This document shows, one piece after another, positions 7,052 through 12,988 of a stretch of DNA of 12,988 nt (position 1 is the stretch's first letter; each line of letters begins with the position of its first letter). The position numbers and the translations under genes are program-made. This stretch comes from Lactobacillus sp. (GTDB taxonomy: Bacteria; Bacillota; Bacilli; Lactobacillales; Lactobacillaceae). The notes under the pieces were generated by a model that did no database searches, had not been told where the DNA came from, and worked only from the letters and a program-made list of their open reading frames with translations. Location of the stretch: positions 1 to 12,988 of the forward strand of contig NZ_JAAVAU010000016.1 in the NCBI RefSeq assembly GCF_014803895.1, read 5' to 3'.

Positions 7052-8041
7052 TTAACCATTAATTCTATTTTGTTCATCAAAAATTTGATGGATAGATTTA
7101 TCGTTGTAAATATAATCAATACCTTTAGCAAGCAAGCGATCTACAGATAAACGAACCATTCTGTCTGGATATTTTTTATGCTTAATAGTATCAGTTACTA
7201 CAATTTGTTCAATTGGTAATTCATTTAACACTTCAGTCGCATTTTGAGAAAGAAGTGCGTGAGTTGCTGCAACATAAACCTTCTTAGCACCTGCAGCTAA
7301 AACAGACTTAGTTGATGAAGAAACTCGGGAACCTGTATCAATTAAGTCATCAACAATAATTACAGTCTTATCCTTAACATCACCAATCATATCATGAACT
7401 TCAGTATCATAACGTGCTCCACGTTGGTCAACAATAGCAATTGGAGCATCAAAGTAAGAACCAAAATTACGAGCAAGCTTAGCACCTGAGTGATCAGGAG
7501 AAACAATAACAACGTCATCTTCATCCTTACTTGCAATTCCATTATCTAAGAAGTATTGAGCCAAAATTGGCATTGCATGCAAATGATCTACCGGAATATT
7601 GTAGAAACCTTGAATTTGAGAAGCATGTAAATCAACTACAATTAAGTCATCAATATCAGTTAACTGAAGCAAGTTAGCAATTAACTTAGCTGTAATTGGT
7701 TCACGTGAACGATTCTTTGTATCAGACCGTGAGTAAGCCATATAAGGAATCACTACATTAACAGAGTGTGCTGAGGCTCTGTGTAAGGCATCCAAAACAA
7801 TCATTAATTCCATAAAGTTTTCATTTACAGGATCTTGGATGGATTGAATTACGTAAACGTCACAGCCTCTAACAGTTTCTGTAATATTAACCTGAATTTC
7901 ACCATCACTAAAGTGTTGTACAGCAGTTTCAAGCAATGGTGTATCTAATGCACTCGCAATTCTTTCCGCTAAAGCTTGGTTACCACCAAGACCAATCAAC
8001 TTCATTGGGTGCAGCATTTGATGTAATTCTTCTTTATTCAT
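7052..8041 (-). CDS. prs: Divergent ribose-phosphate pyrophosphokinase (PRPP synthase)
   Basis: This 329-aa protein matches class I PRPP synthase along its length: HFSDGEIQV (43-51), SREPITAKL (112-120), VVDLHASQIQGFYNIPVDHL (135-154) with the ATP-site His139, SPDHSG (181-186) and the PRPP loop VDDLIDTGS (230-238). The family makes PRPP from ribose 5-phosphate and ATP for nucleotide, His and Trp synthesis. Several normally invariant residues differ. The flexible catalytic loop DKRRP is DQRGA (205-209), losing Lys and the second Arg. ARQD of the ATP site is SRSD, and DT-AGT is DT-GSR. Lactobacilli often carry a second prs, and this looks like that divergent copy, with reduced, altered or regulatory activity possible. 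It is monocistronic, flanked by terminators, with AAGGATAGGA before the ATG and a TATAAT at 8088-8083. Confidence 0.9.
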   Translation of the reverse strand: MNKEELHQMLHPMKLIGLGGNQALAERIASALDTPLLETAVQHFSDGEIQVNITETVRGCDVYVIQSIQDPVNENFMELMIVLDALHRASAHSVNVVIPYMAYSRSDTKNRSREPITAKLIANLLQLTDIDDLIVVDLHASQIQGFYNIPVDHLHAMPILAQYFLDNGIASKDEDDVVIVSPDHSGAKLARNFGSYFDAPIAIVDQRGARYDTEVHDMIGDVKDKTVIIVDDLIDTGSRVSSSTKSVLAAGAKKVYVAATHALLSQNATEVLNELPIEQIVVTDTIKHKKYPDRMVRLSVDRLLAKGIDYIYNDKSIHQIFDEQNRING

Positions 8042-8082
8042 TATTCCTATCCTTCTTTGAAATTACCTATTCATCTAGTTTA

Positions 8083-8088
8083 ATTATA
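8083..8088 (-). promoter_or_regulatory. Candidate prs -10 box
   Basis: A perfect TATAAT on the minus strand lies about 41 nt before the prs ATG. No convincing -35 occurs at 16-18 bp; the nearest TTG-containing hexamer is too close (11 bp). The site also lies just after the upstream hydrolase terminator, which fits a separate prs transcript. Confidence 0.4.
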
Positions 8089-8110
8089 ACTAAAAAACAG
8101 TCCAAATAAA

Positions 8111-8133
8111 AAGACAAGTTAACTGCTTGCCTT
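8111..8133 (-). terminator. Terminator of the alpha/beta hydrolase gene
   Basis: The arms AAGACAAG (8111-8118) and CTTGCCTT (8126-8133) form an 8-bp stem, with one G-U wobble on the minus-strand RNA and a 7-nt loop. On the minus strand TTTTTATTTGG follows. It lies between the hydrolase stop and prs. Confidence 0.8.
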
Positions 8134-8154
8134 CTTTTTTTGAAATTTAATTGA

Positions 8155-8811
8155 TTATTTACAAAATTCCTTAATTAAATCTAGCATCTTTAGACTATGA
8201 ATTACGTAGCTCGTATGATTTTGACGTGGCATAACAACTAACCGACAATTAGGAAGAATCTCACTGTACCACCTAACATGCTCTATTTTAACCCAGTCCT
8301 TCTCCCCAACTACACAAAGAGTGGGCGTGTTAATCTTAGCTAGTCTTTGTGGAGGAATTTTAGTTTCTCTCATGGCAACTCTACTATCTCGATCTCCCTT
8401 AAAGAAACGCTTAAAAGTATCTGAAGCAATATGAGTAGCACTAACACCATTACCATTTACATAAGTTCCCGCAATCACTAATTTATCAACTAAATTAGGG
8501 TATTTGCTGGCAATCCATAATCCATCTACTCCACCAGCACCATAACCTAAAATATATGGTTTCTCCAAGCCTAACTTTCTTATAAAGGCCACCATATCTT
8601 CGACGTCAGTTTGGTAATGTTCACTTGGCTCGCCTCCTGACAAGCCATGGCCACGTAAATCAGGAACGTAGATGGTGTAATACAGGGACAAAGGGGAAAT
8701 TAATTTATCGAAAACAGCCCCATCTTGATGATGACCATGTAATAAAATTAGAGGATGTCCGTGACCTAGTTTTTGATAGTAAAGTTCGACTCCATTAACA
8801 GTTAATTTCAT
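8155..8811 (-). CDS. Short alpha/beta-hydrolase-fold protein lacking the nucleophile serine
   Basis: A 218-aa cytoplasmic alpha/beta hydrolase. The oxyanion-hole motif LLHGHHQDG (23-31), the DLRGHGLS turn (51-58), the acid in GEKDW (Asp172) and the terminal QNH (His199) are all in the expected order. The nucleophile elbow, normally G-x-S-x-G-G, reads LGYGAGG (88-94), so Gly91 replaces Ser. The codon is GGT, one transition from AGT serine. The cap region (about 117-157) is short, which explains the length below the usual 240-280 aa. The frame is intact with AAAGGA 7 nt before the ATG, so it is not an obvious pseudogene. It may have lost hydrolase activity and kept ligand binding, or be an inactivated allele in this strain. 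It has its own terminator and a divergent small gene upstream. Confidence 0.88.
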   Translation of the reverse strand: MKLTVNGVELYYQKLGHGHPLILLHGHHQDGAVFDKLISPLSLYYTIYVPDLRGHGLSGGEPSEHYQTDVEDMVAFIRKLGLEKPYILGYGAGGVDGLWIASKYPNLVDKLVIAGTYVNGNGVSATHIASDTFKRFFKGDRDSRVAMRETKIPPQRLAKINTPTLCVVGEKDWVKIEHVRWYSEILPNCRLVVMPRQNHTSYVIHSLKMLDLIKEFCK

Positions 8812-8855
8812 AAAAAATCCTTTATAAGCTAAAAATTAGAGACTAACACCTAAAC

Positions 8856-8882
8856 TTGATAAAATATAGATAATAATACAAT
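8856..8882 (+). promoter_or_regulatory. Possible promoter of the 72-aa gene
   Basis: TTGATA (8856-8861, 5 of 6) and TACAAT (8877-8882, 5 of 6) are separated by 15 bp, which is shorter than ideal. The position, 22 nt before the ATG, is plausible for a short leader. Confidence 0.4.
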
Positions 8883-8904
8883 CAAGTAAAGGAGATGTGT
8901 ATAA

Positions 8905-9123
8905 ATGAACAATGAAGCAGTATTCTTCAATCCTGGTGATGCAATTGCCTCCTCACATGATTTCAAAGAAGCTCGCCGTAGTGCACAAATTTTTAAAGCT
9001 GAAAAACCAACTTCTAAGCAAATTGTTATTGCTCAAAGTGCAACTAACGGTATCTATGCTATTTATTATGCTGACAGTGCTAGAAATGAAGGTTCACCTT
9101 ATCACATCAAAGATAAGCTCTAA
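8905..9123 (+). CDS. Small conserved-looking protein of unknown function (72 aa)
   Basis: I do not recognise this protein. It begins MNNEAVFFNPGDAIAS, carries no signal peptide or membrane helix, and has a mixed alpha/beta appearance with two short hydrophobic strands (KQIVIAQSA about 38-46, GIYAIYYA about 49-56). A strong AAAGGAG lies about 10 nt before the ATG and candidate promoter boxes are upstream, so it is probably a real gene. A second open frame in the same stretch (8912-9130) lacks a ribosome site and is taken as a shadow. Its stop overlaps the stop of the convergent glycosyltransferase gene by 4 bp, leaving no space for a terminator. It is divergent from the alpha/beta-hydrolase gene. 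Confidence 0.72.
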   Translation: MNNEAVFFNPGDAIASSHDFKEARRSAQIFKAEKPTSKQIVIAQSATNGIYAIYYADSARNEGSPYHIKDKL

Positions 9124-9950
9124 TCTTTAATATTTAAATCATTCAAGGATGCCTTATGAGCACCCTTTTTCTTTAATAGTTTATTCTTACTTTTTTCTGT
9201 CATTAGGCTCTTAATAATCTGACTCCAAACACGATAATTAGCTCTAAAATTATCAGGAATTTTCTTAGGATTCAAATCATGAACCATGCTATCAGAACGT
9301 TGCCAATAATGATAATAAGGATCTGAATTAAAGTACACGCCATCAGTTAAAGAAACATATTTTACGTTAAAAATTTGATCTTCCATGAAAGCTAAATCTT
9401 CTACAAAACGCATTTTATATTTTCTAATCAAGTCTATTTTGTAACCCTTATTCCAAGTATAGCCTTTAACTGGTGATCCAAAGACATTAGTCATTAACAT
9501 ATAAGTTTCACGTTTAGAAAGCAAACCTTTTCCTTTTTTTTCACCTACGGGATGACTTGCAGACCTTTTAGGGGAATCAATCCAAAATCCACATGAAACC
9601 ATATCAACTTGTGGATACTTCTCAAAAGCGTGCACAAAAAAAGCTGTATAACCTGGATCCACCCAATCATCACCATCATGAAAAGTAAAATATGGTGTAT
9701 CTACATTATCCATCCCCACATTGCGAGCATCAGAAAGTCCACCGTTCTTTTTATTAATAATTTTAAAAAAGGAAAAGCGTGTACGATAAGACTCTGCTAT
9801 TTCCCGGGTATTATCTTTTGAGCCATCATTGACTATCAAAAGTTTAAAATTTTTGTCATCTTGCTTAGCCAGAGCTTCTAAAGCACGACCAAGATATTTT
9901 TCCATGTTATAAACCGGCATAATAACGGTTAAAAGTGGCTGGCGTAACAC
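9120..9950 (-). CDS. GT2-family glycosyltransferase
   Basis: A 276-aa family 2 glycosyltransferase with a GT-A fold, acting at the cytoplasmic face with a nucleotide-sugar donor. Motifs are TVIMPVYN (8-15), LLIVNDGSKDNT (37-48, nucleotide binding), NGGLSDARNVG (69-79), the metal-binding DGDDW (92-96) and the acceptor-side EDLAFMEDQIF (about 184-194). No transmembrane helices are obvious. Such enzymes build exopolysaccharide, teichoic-acid decorations or glycoproteins. Here it is a lone gene and not part of an eps cluster, so acceptor and product are unknown. The start is GTG at 9950, supported by a perfect AAAGGAGG 8 nt upstream and an extended -10 promoter (9977-9985). The Lys-rich C-terminus overlaps the convergent 72-aa gene by 4 bp, and the protein is somewhat shorter than many relatives. 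Confidence 0.9.
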   Translation of the reverse strand: MLRQPLLTVIMPVYNMEKYLGRALEALAKQDDKNFKLLIVNDGSKDNTREIAESYRTRFSFFKIINKKNGGLSDARNVGMDNVDTPYFTFHDGDDWVDPGYTAFFVHAFEKYPQVDMVSCGFWIDSPKRSASHPVGEKKGKGLLSKRETYMLMTNVFGSPVKGYTWNKGYKIDLIRKYKMRFVEDLAFMEDQIFNVKYVSLTDGVYFNSDPYYHYWQRSDSMVHDLNPKKIPDNFRANYRVWSQIIKSLMTEKSKNKLLKKKGAHKASLNDLNIKD

Positions 9951-9958
9951 GAAATCGT

Positions 9959-9966
9959 CCTCCTTT
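9959..9966 (-). promoter_or_regulatory. Ribosome binding site deciding the GTG start of the glycosyltransferase
   Basis: AAAGGAGG on the minus strand lies 8 nt before GTG (9950-9948). The next in-frame ATG is inside the conserved MPVYN motif, so the GTG is the real start. Confidence 0.85.
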
Positions 9967-9976
9967 TATTTAATAA

Positions 9977-9985
9977 ATTATAGCA
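9977..9985 (-). promoter_or_regulatory. Extended -10 promoter of the glycosyltransferase gene
   Basis: TGCTATAAT on the minus strand is an extended -10 element (TGn plus perfect TATAAT) located 26 nt before the GTG. No clear -35 is present, as is normal for extended -10 promoters. Confidence 0.65.
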
Positions 9986-10025
9986 TCTTCAAACTTATTT
10001 AACTAATTTCATTGAAAATTTGGTT

Positions 10026-10031
10026 TATAAT
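10026..10031 (+). promoter_or_regulatory. Candidate -10 box of the DUF1002 gene
   Basis: A perfect TATAAT lies 38 nt before the ATG on the plus strand. There is no good -35 at 16-18 bp, so the assignment is tentative. It lies back to back with the extended -10 promoter of the glycosyltransferase gene. Confidence 0.4.
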
Positions 10032-10069
10032 ATAGCAATATAGTTTAATTTTTATGAGGATTTTAAAAA

Positions 10070-11032
10070 ATGAAAAAATTAATGACCATAATCAATACGA
10101 TTATTCTCTGTTCTTTTTTGGGCTTATTTGCTTTTTCAAAAAATCAAGTTAAAGCGGCGGATGATACACCCGTAGTTACACTTGGTGACTCTTTGACTAG
10201 TTCTCAAAAACAAGGAACTTTAAAAACTTTAACTGCTCCACTCAACGGTGCTAATTATCAAACAATTACCATTGACGGGAGTGACTTAGTAAAATATTTG
10301 AATCCTTCCGGTGACAACTTCACTACTAGTTCCGGAGTTTGGTCTAGTGCAATGATTCAAAAAACTAGTTCTGGCAGTGGTATCAACGTTCATATTTTAT
10401 CCTATAATGGCAAAGATAATATTACTACTATTACCTCCAATCAATATAAAAATGCAGCCTTAACTGCAGGAATTGAAGATGCAGATATTTATGTGACTTC
10501 AGCTGTCCCAATCGATGGTTCAGGTGCTTTAGCAGGTGTTTACGCCGCATATGCAAAAACTGGAGAAAAATTAAATCAAAAACAAATTAATGCTGCTCAA
10601 AATGAAATGGGAACTTTAAGTTCTATTACTACAGCAAATAAGAATAAAGATGGTTATTCTGATGCACAATTAAACAATGCTGTTGCTGGCGCCAAAGCTG
10701 AAATGGCTAAGCAGGGACAAAATATTTCTAATAGTAAAATTCGTGATATTGTAAACAACCAAATTAATATTAACCACTTAGGCGACACAATCACAAATAA
10801 TCAGAAACAGCAAATTGTTAATATGTTAGTTGAAATCAAAAATTCAGGTGCTTTAAATAATAAAAATTTCCAACAACAAGCAAGCAAATTAGCAAATCAA
10901 ATTCAAGCAGGAGCTAAGAATATTTTTTCTAAATTTAATACTCCTGAAACTAGAAATTGGTTCCAAAAGTTAGTTGATTCGATTACGTCTTGGTTTAGAA
11001 GTTTGTTTGGTGGCATGATTACTTTAAGATAA
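10070..11032 (+). CDS. Exported DUF1002 protein (YpuA-like)
   Basis: A 320-aa secreted protein of unknown biochemical role. Residues 1-29 are a Sec signal peptide (MKKLMT, hydrophobic core, cleavage after VKA). The mature start VVTLGDSLTSSQKQG (35-49) and the later VTSAVPIDGSGALAGVYAAYAKTGEKL segment are typical of DUF1002 (PF06207), the family of B. subtilis YpuA. The C-terminal third is helical and Asn/Gln-rich, ending in the aromatic-basic stretch NWFQKLVDSITSWFRSLFGG, which could contact membrane or wall. TGAGGA lies 9 nt before the ATG. The gene is a single transcript closed by a strong shared terminator. An envelope role is likely from export; anything more specific would be a guess. 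Confidence 0.9.
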   Translation: MKKLMTIINTIILCSFLGLFAFSKNQVKAADDTPVVTLGDSLTSSQKQGTLKTLTAPLNGANYQTITIDGSDLVKYLNPSGDNFTTSSGVWSSAMIQKTSSGSGINVHILSYNGKDNITTITSNQYKNAALTAGIEDADIYVTSAVPIDGSGALAGVYAAYAKTGEKLNQKQINAAQNEMGTLSSITTANKNKDGYSDAQLNNAVAGAKAEMAKQGQNISNSKIRDIVNNQININHLGDTITNNQKQQIVNMLVEIKNSGALNNKNFQQQASKLANQIQAGAKNIFSKFNTPETRNWFQKLVDSITSWFRSLFGGMITLR

Positions 11033-11038
11033 CTTAAT

Positions 11039-11068
11039 AAAAAAATGAGGCTTAAGCCTCATTTTTTT
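11039..11068. terminator. Shared bidirectional terminator, perfect 30-bp palindrome
   Basis: A perfect palindrome is centred at 11053/11054 with core GAGGCTTAAGCCTC and flanking A-run and T-run. It starts 7 nt after the DUF1002 stop and its last base is the first of the RNase H stop triplet as read on the plus strand, so both convergent genes use it. Confidence 0.93.
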
Positions 11069-11772
11069 TAGCTATTATGTCCCGTCAATTTACCCAAACT
11101 TTTATCAACGAGGTCATTACCTCTGGTAAAGAAGTTTTTATCCATATTACCATCATGACTATGAATTTTTACAAATTTATAGTCTGAAATTTGCTGGAGC
11201 AATTCATCTACCTGCTTCCATTTTGATAAATTTTTAACTTCACCGGTTGAATTTTTCCAACCATTTGCCTTGTAAGAATTGATATTAATTGCCCCGTTGA
11301 TAGTGTACTCAGAATCAATTCCAAATAAAATCGGTTTATTATTAAAACCAGTATTAATCAATTCTTTTAATGCTTCAATTAAAGCTGTTATTTCCATCAC
11401 ATTATTACTTGCACCAAAATCCTTACCTGCCGGTGCATCAGGATGGCTTAAAAACTTCCCGGTTCCTGTTTCTTGAATAGAATATGACCAAGCAGCCGGA
11501 TGGTCAGCAATTGAATTATCATTATCAATCGCCCCACCATCAGTAAAAACAGTAATTGGGAACTCTTTTGCTAATTCTGCAATTTCTTCATCACTGTAAT
11601 CATTTCCTTCTTTTTCAAGTAATAAATTGTTCCCCATATAGGCTTGTGCATCTGCTTTTTTCACAAACTTTTTATATTGGGAACCTGAAAAACCATTAAT
11701 TTGTTTTTGGGTTTCACTCCAAGTAGTATAAATACCTGGTTTCCTACCTTTTCTTACTGCATAAAATGGCAT
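11068..11772 (-). CDS. Viroplasmin-domain ribonuclease HI family protein
   Basis: A 234-aa cytoplasmic RNase H that cleaves the RNA strand of RNA-DNA hybrids. Residues 1-45 form the viroplasmin/hybrid-binding domain seen in eukaryotic RNase H1 (PFYAVRKGRKPGIY, then W..T..QINGFSGSQYKKF). Residues about 72-230 form the RNase H fold with the acidic residues in place: Asp78 (FTDGGA), Glu127 (NNVMEI), Asp153 (GIDSEY) and Asp220 (GNDLVD). The ATG at 11772 is preferred because GAAAGTGAG lies 7 nt upstream. A GTG four codons earlier (11784) has no ribosome site. The ribosome site is weak by the standard of this region. It probably acts in R-loop or primer removal beside a separate RNase HII/HIII elsewhere in the genome, which is inferred. 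Confidence 0.9.
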   Translation of the reverse strand: MPFYAVRKGRKPGIYTTWSETQKQINGFSGSQYKKFVKKADAQAYMGNNLLLEKEGNDYSDEEIAELAKEFPITVFTDGGAIDNDNSIADHPAAWSYSIQETGTGKFLSHPDAPAGKDFGASNNVMEITALIEALKELINTGFNNKPILFGIDSEYTINGAININSYKANGWKNSTGEVKNLSKWKQVDELLQQISDYKFVKIHSHDGNMDKNFFTRGNDLVDKSLGKLTGHNS

Positions 11773-11793
11773 ATTTTTACTCACTTTCTAAAA

Positions 11794-11822
11794 TTACAAA
11801 AATGATAGAATAGATTTATACT
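11794..11822 (+). promoter_or_regulatory. Possible promoter of the DUF915 hydrolase gene
   Basis: TTACAA (11794-11799) and TATACT (11817-11822, 5 of 6) are separated by 17 bp on the plus strand, with the start codon 35 nt downstream. The -35 is poor (3 of 6). Confidence 0.35.
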
Positions 11823-11843
11823 ATTATTTTTTCTAAATATTAT

Positions 11844-11851
11844 AAAGGGGG
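11844..11851 (+). promoter_or_regulatory. Ribosome binding site deciding a TTG start
   Basis: AAAGGGGG lies 6 nt before TTG (11858-11860). The next in-frame ATG is codon 30, within a hydrophobic stretch and with no ribosome site, so TTG is preferred. Confidence 0.7.
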
Positions 11852-11857
11852 TATTTT

Positions 11858-12835
11858 TTGTTTTTCAAACAAAAAAAATATAGCGAGGAAGCTGAGAAAA
11901 ATCGTAAAAAATCTGATAAACAAAAAGATGAGAGTTTTGCAACGATGGTTACAATTGGCTTGCTTGCTACTTTTCCTCCTACACGATGGTTACTAAGACT
12001 TCATAAGCGTAAAATAATTGATCATGTTAACTATGAAAAAAGAAACCCCAATATAACAGAACAAATTCCAATTATTTATATCCATGGCTTTCGCGGTGGC
12101 GATTACACAACAAATGTTATGGTTCAACAAGCTGGTAAAGATAAAGGAAACTCCAAATATCTTAAAGTTACTTCAGATTTATTCGGTAATATCAAAATGG
12201 AAGGTACATGGACAGGCGATCGCCATCCCATTATTCAATTAGTATTCAAACAACGAGTAGTAGGAATTTATGCTATTTGTTACTATTTACGCTTTACACT
12301 AAATTTTTTATCTAAAAAATTTAAATTTAATCAGTATGATGCCGTTGCTCACTCACTTGGCGCTCCTTCATTGATTAAAACGGAAATGCAAACATATTAT
12401 CGTAAACATTTCCCCCGTTTGCGTAAAGCAGCCTTAATCGCAGGCCCATTTGATGGGGTTATGTATCTGGGGGATATTCCCAATGTTAACCAACTAAATG
12501 AAAATGGAAGACCATTATTTATGTCGACGTCTTATATAGGAATGCTTATAAATCGTTACCGTTTTAATCCTGATATTTCAATTTTAAATATCTATGGAAA
12601 TGTGCTAGATGAAACTAATACTGACCGCTTTATCTCGGTAATTTCTGCAAAATCCATTCGCTATATTCTGGCACCTATTAGTCATACTTTCCAGGAAGTA
12701 GAAATCCGCGGACCTATGGCTGAACATAGTATGATGCATGACAATTTAATGGTAATCGATATCATAGATACTTTCTTAGGAATTAAAAAGCATAAGACAG
12801 AAAAAAAAAATAAAAATGATGATCCTATTGTATAA
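11858..12835 (+). CDS. Membrane-anchored alpha/beta hydrolase, DUF915 family
   Basis: A 325-aa lipase-like hydrolase. A very basic N-terminus (1-25) precedes a hydrophobic segment (about 27-47), which may be a membrane anchor or uncleaved signal. The catalytic domain shows IPIIYIHGFRGG (70-81, oxyanion hole), the nucleophile elbow AHSLG (Ser166), TNTDRFISVISA (Asp256 as probable acid) and AEHSMMHDN (His290 as probable base), the pattern of DUF915 (PF06028) proteins of lactobacilli and Listeria. Substrate unknown; esters or lipids are the usual proposal. The first elbow position is Ala rather than Gly, a common variant. The C-terminal tail (310-325) is Lys/Asp-rich. Start is TTG with a strong AAAGGGGG. 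The gene is divergent from the RNase H gene across 85 bp and is followed by a structured hairpin. Confidence 0.87.
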   Translation: MFFKQKKYSEEAEKNRKKSDKQKDESFATMVTIGLLATFPPTRWLLRLHKRKIIDHVNYEKRNPNITEQIPIIYIHGFRGGDYTTNVMVQQAGKDKGNSKYLKVTSDLFGNIKMEGTWTGDRHPIIQLVFKQRVVGIYAICYYLRFTLNFLSKKFKFNQYDAVAHSLGAPSLIKTEMQTYYRKHFPRLRKAALIAGPFDGVMYLGDIPNVNQLNENGRPLFMSTSYIGMLINRYRFNPDISILNIYGNVLDETNTDRFISVISAKSIRYILAPISHTFQEVEIRGPMAEHSMMHDNLMVIDIIDTFLGIKKHKTEKKNKNDDPIV

Positions 12836-12852
12836 GTCTATTTATAATATTA

Positions 12853-12902
12853 CGAGCTGGTGAAAACTTGGTAATTCATTGCCGAGATGAAACCAGCTTT
12901 TG
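12853..12902 (+). terminator. Two-tiered RNA hairpin after the DUF915 gene, likely terminator
   Basis: The outer stem AGCTGGT/ACCAGCT (12855-12861 with 12892-12898) and an inner 8-bp stem (12867-12874 with 12879-12886, two G-U pairs, TTCA loop) are separated by a symmetric 5x5 purine-rich internal loop, GAAAA facing ATGAA. TTTT follows the outer stem. Position and T-run suggest the 3' end of the DUF915 transcript, but the structure is more elaborate than ordinary terminators here. Confidence 0.6.
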
Positions 12903-12935
12903 CAGTGATTTTCTATTTTAGTATATTTTTGAATT

Positions 12936-12944
12936 TGCTATAAT
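12936..12944 (+). promoter_or_regulatory. Extended -10 promoter of the gene at the right edge
   Basis: TGCTATAAT, a TGn-extended perfect -10, lies 23 nt before the ATG at 12968. It separates the upstream hairpin from the next transcript, so the hairpin is not in that gene's leader if this promoter is used. Confidence 0.6.
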
Positions 12945-12967
12945 TTTTGCGACGAGGAGGTGAAAAA

Positions 12968-12988
12968 ATGTTAGCTGGAATTAAATTA
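12968..12988 (+). CDS. Start of an unidentified gene cut by the window end
   Basis: Seven codons (MLAGIKL) follow a near-perfect AGGAGGTGA ribosome site 7 nt before the ATG and an extended -10 promoter. This is too short to identify a product. The strong signals make a real gene very likely. Confidence 0.7.

Noticed and set aside
8155..8811. Calling the serine-less hydrolase a pseudogene
   Set aside because: The frame, ribosome site, length of core fold and terminator are intact. Only one catalytic residue differs, so it is kept as a CDS.
8912..9130. Overlapping 72-codon open frame in another frame of the small gene
   Set aside because: It lacks its own ribosome site, starts inside the better-supported frame and has a biased Leu/Lys composition typical of shadows.
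11773..11784. GTG start four codons upstream for the RNase H gene
   Set aside because: There is no Shine-Dalgarno before the GTG. The GAAAGTGAG that contains it is better read as the ribosome site for the ATG at 11772.
12836..12967. T-box or other riboswitch leader for the gene at 12968
   Set aside because: No AGGGUGGNACCGCG-type T-box sequence and no terminator/antiterminator pair, and an extended -10 promoter lies between the hairpin and the gene.

Overview
The window looks like a chromosomal segment from a low-GC, host-associated Lactobacillus in the strict sense (acidophilus/gasseri/johnsonii-type). This rests on AT-rich DNA, strong AAAGGAG ribosome sites, a vancomycin-sensitive-type D-Ala-D-Ala ligase, a secreted CAP protein with a C-terminal SLAP-like wall-binding region, a DUF1002 secreted protein, a viroplasmin/RNase H fusion and a DUF915 lipase-like hydrolase. 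This is inference from protein families and not a species identification. No tRNA, rRNA, IS element, prophage gene or CRISPR array was seen.

Left part (1-3920). ddl and a MerR-like HTH/coiled-coil gene form a two-gene minus-strand operon ending in a strong terminator. Divergent from ddl is a secreted CAP-domain surface protein. Its promoter region is an exact 38-bp tandem duplication, and each copy carries a dyad and a TATAAT box. The CAP gene ends in a perfect hairpin shared with the convergent membrane-protein gene.

Centre (3925-8811), all minus strand. A TetR regulator and a four-helix membrane protein make a two-gene module. Upstream of it lie a CycA-like amino-acid permease, a divergent ribose-phosphate pyrophosphokinase (second-copy type, with the catalytic Lys-Arg-Arg loop replaced) and a short alpha/beta hydrolase whose nucleophile serine has become glycine. 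prs and the hydrolase each have their own terminator.

Right part (8905-12988). This holds a small unrecognised 72-aa protein, a convergent overlapping GT2 glycosyltransferase with a GTG start, a DUF1002 exported protein, a convergent RNase HI-type enzyme sharing a 30-bp palindromic terminator, a membrane-anchored DUF915 hydrolase with a TTG start, a structured RNA hairpin, and the first seven codons of another gene.

Much of the set concerns the cell envelope: D-Ala-D-Ala synthesis, possible D-amino-acid or glycine uptake, exported and wall-bound proteins, a glycosyltransferase and a surface-facing membrane protein. No convincing multi-gene novel system is visible. The most unusual points are the duplicated promoter/operator, the divergent Prs, the serine-less hydrolase and the DNA-binding coiled-coil protein with an aromatic-basic tail.
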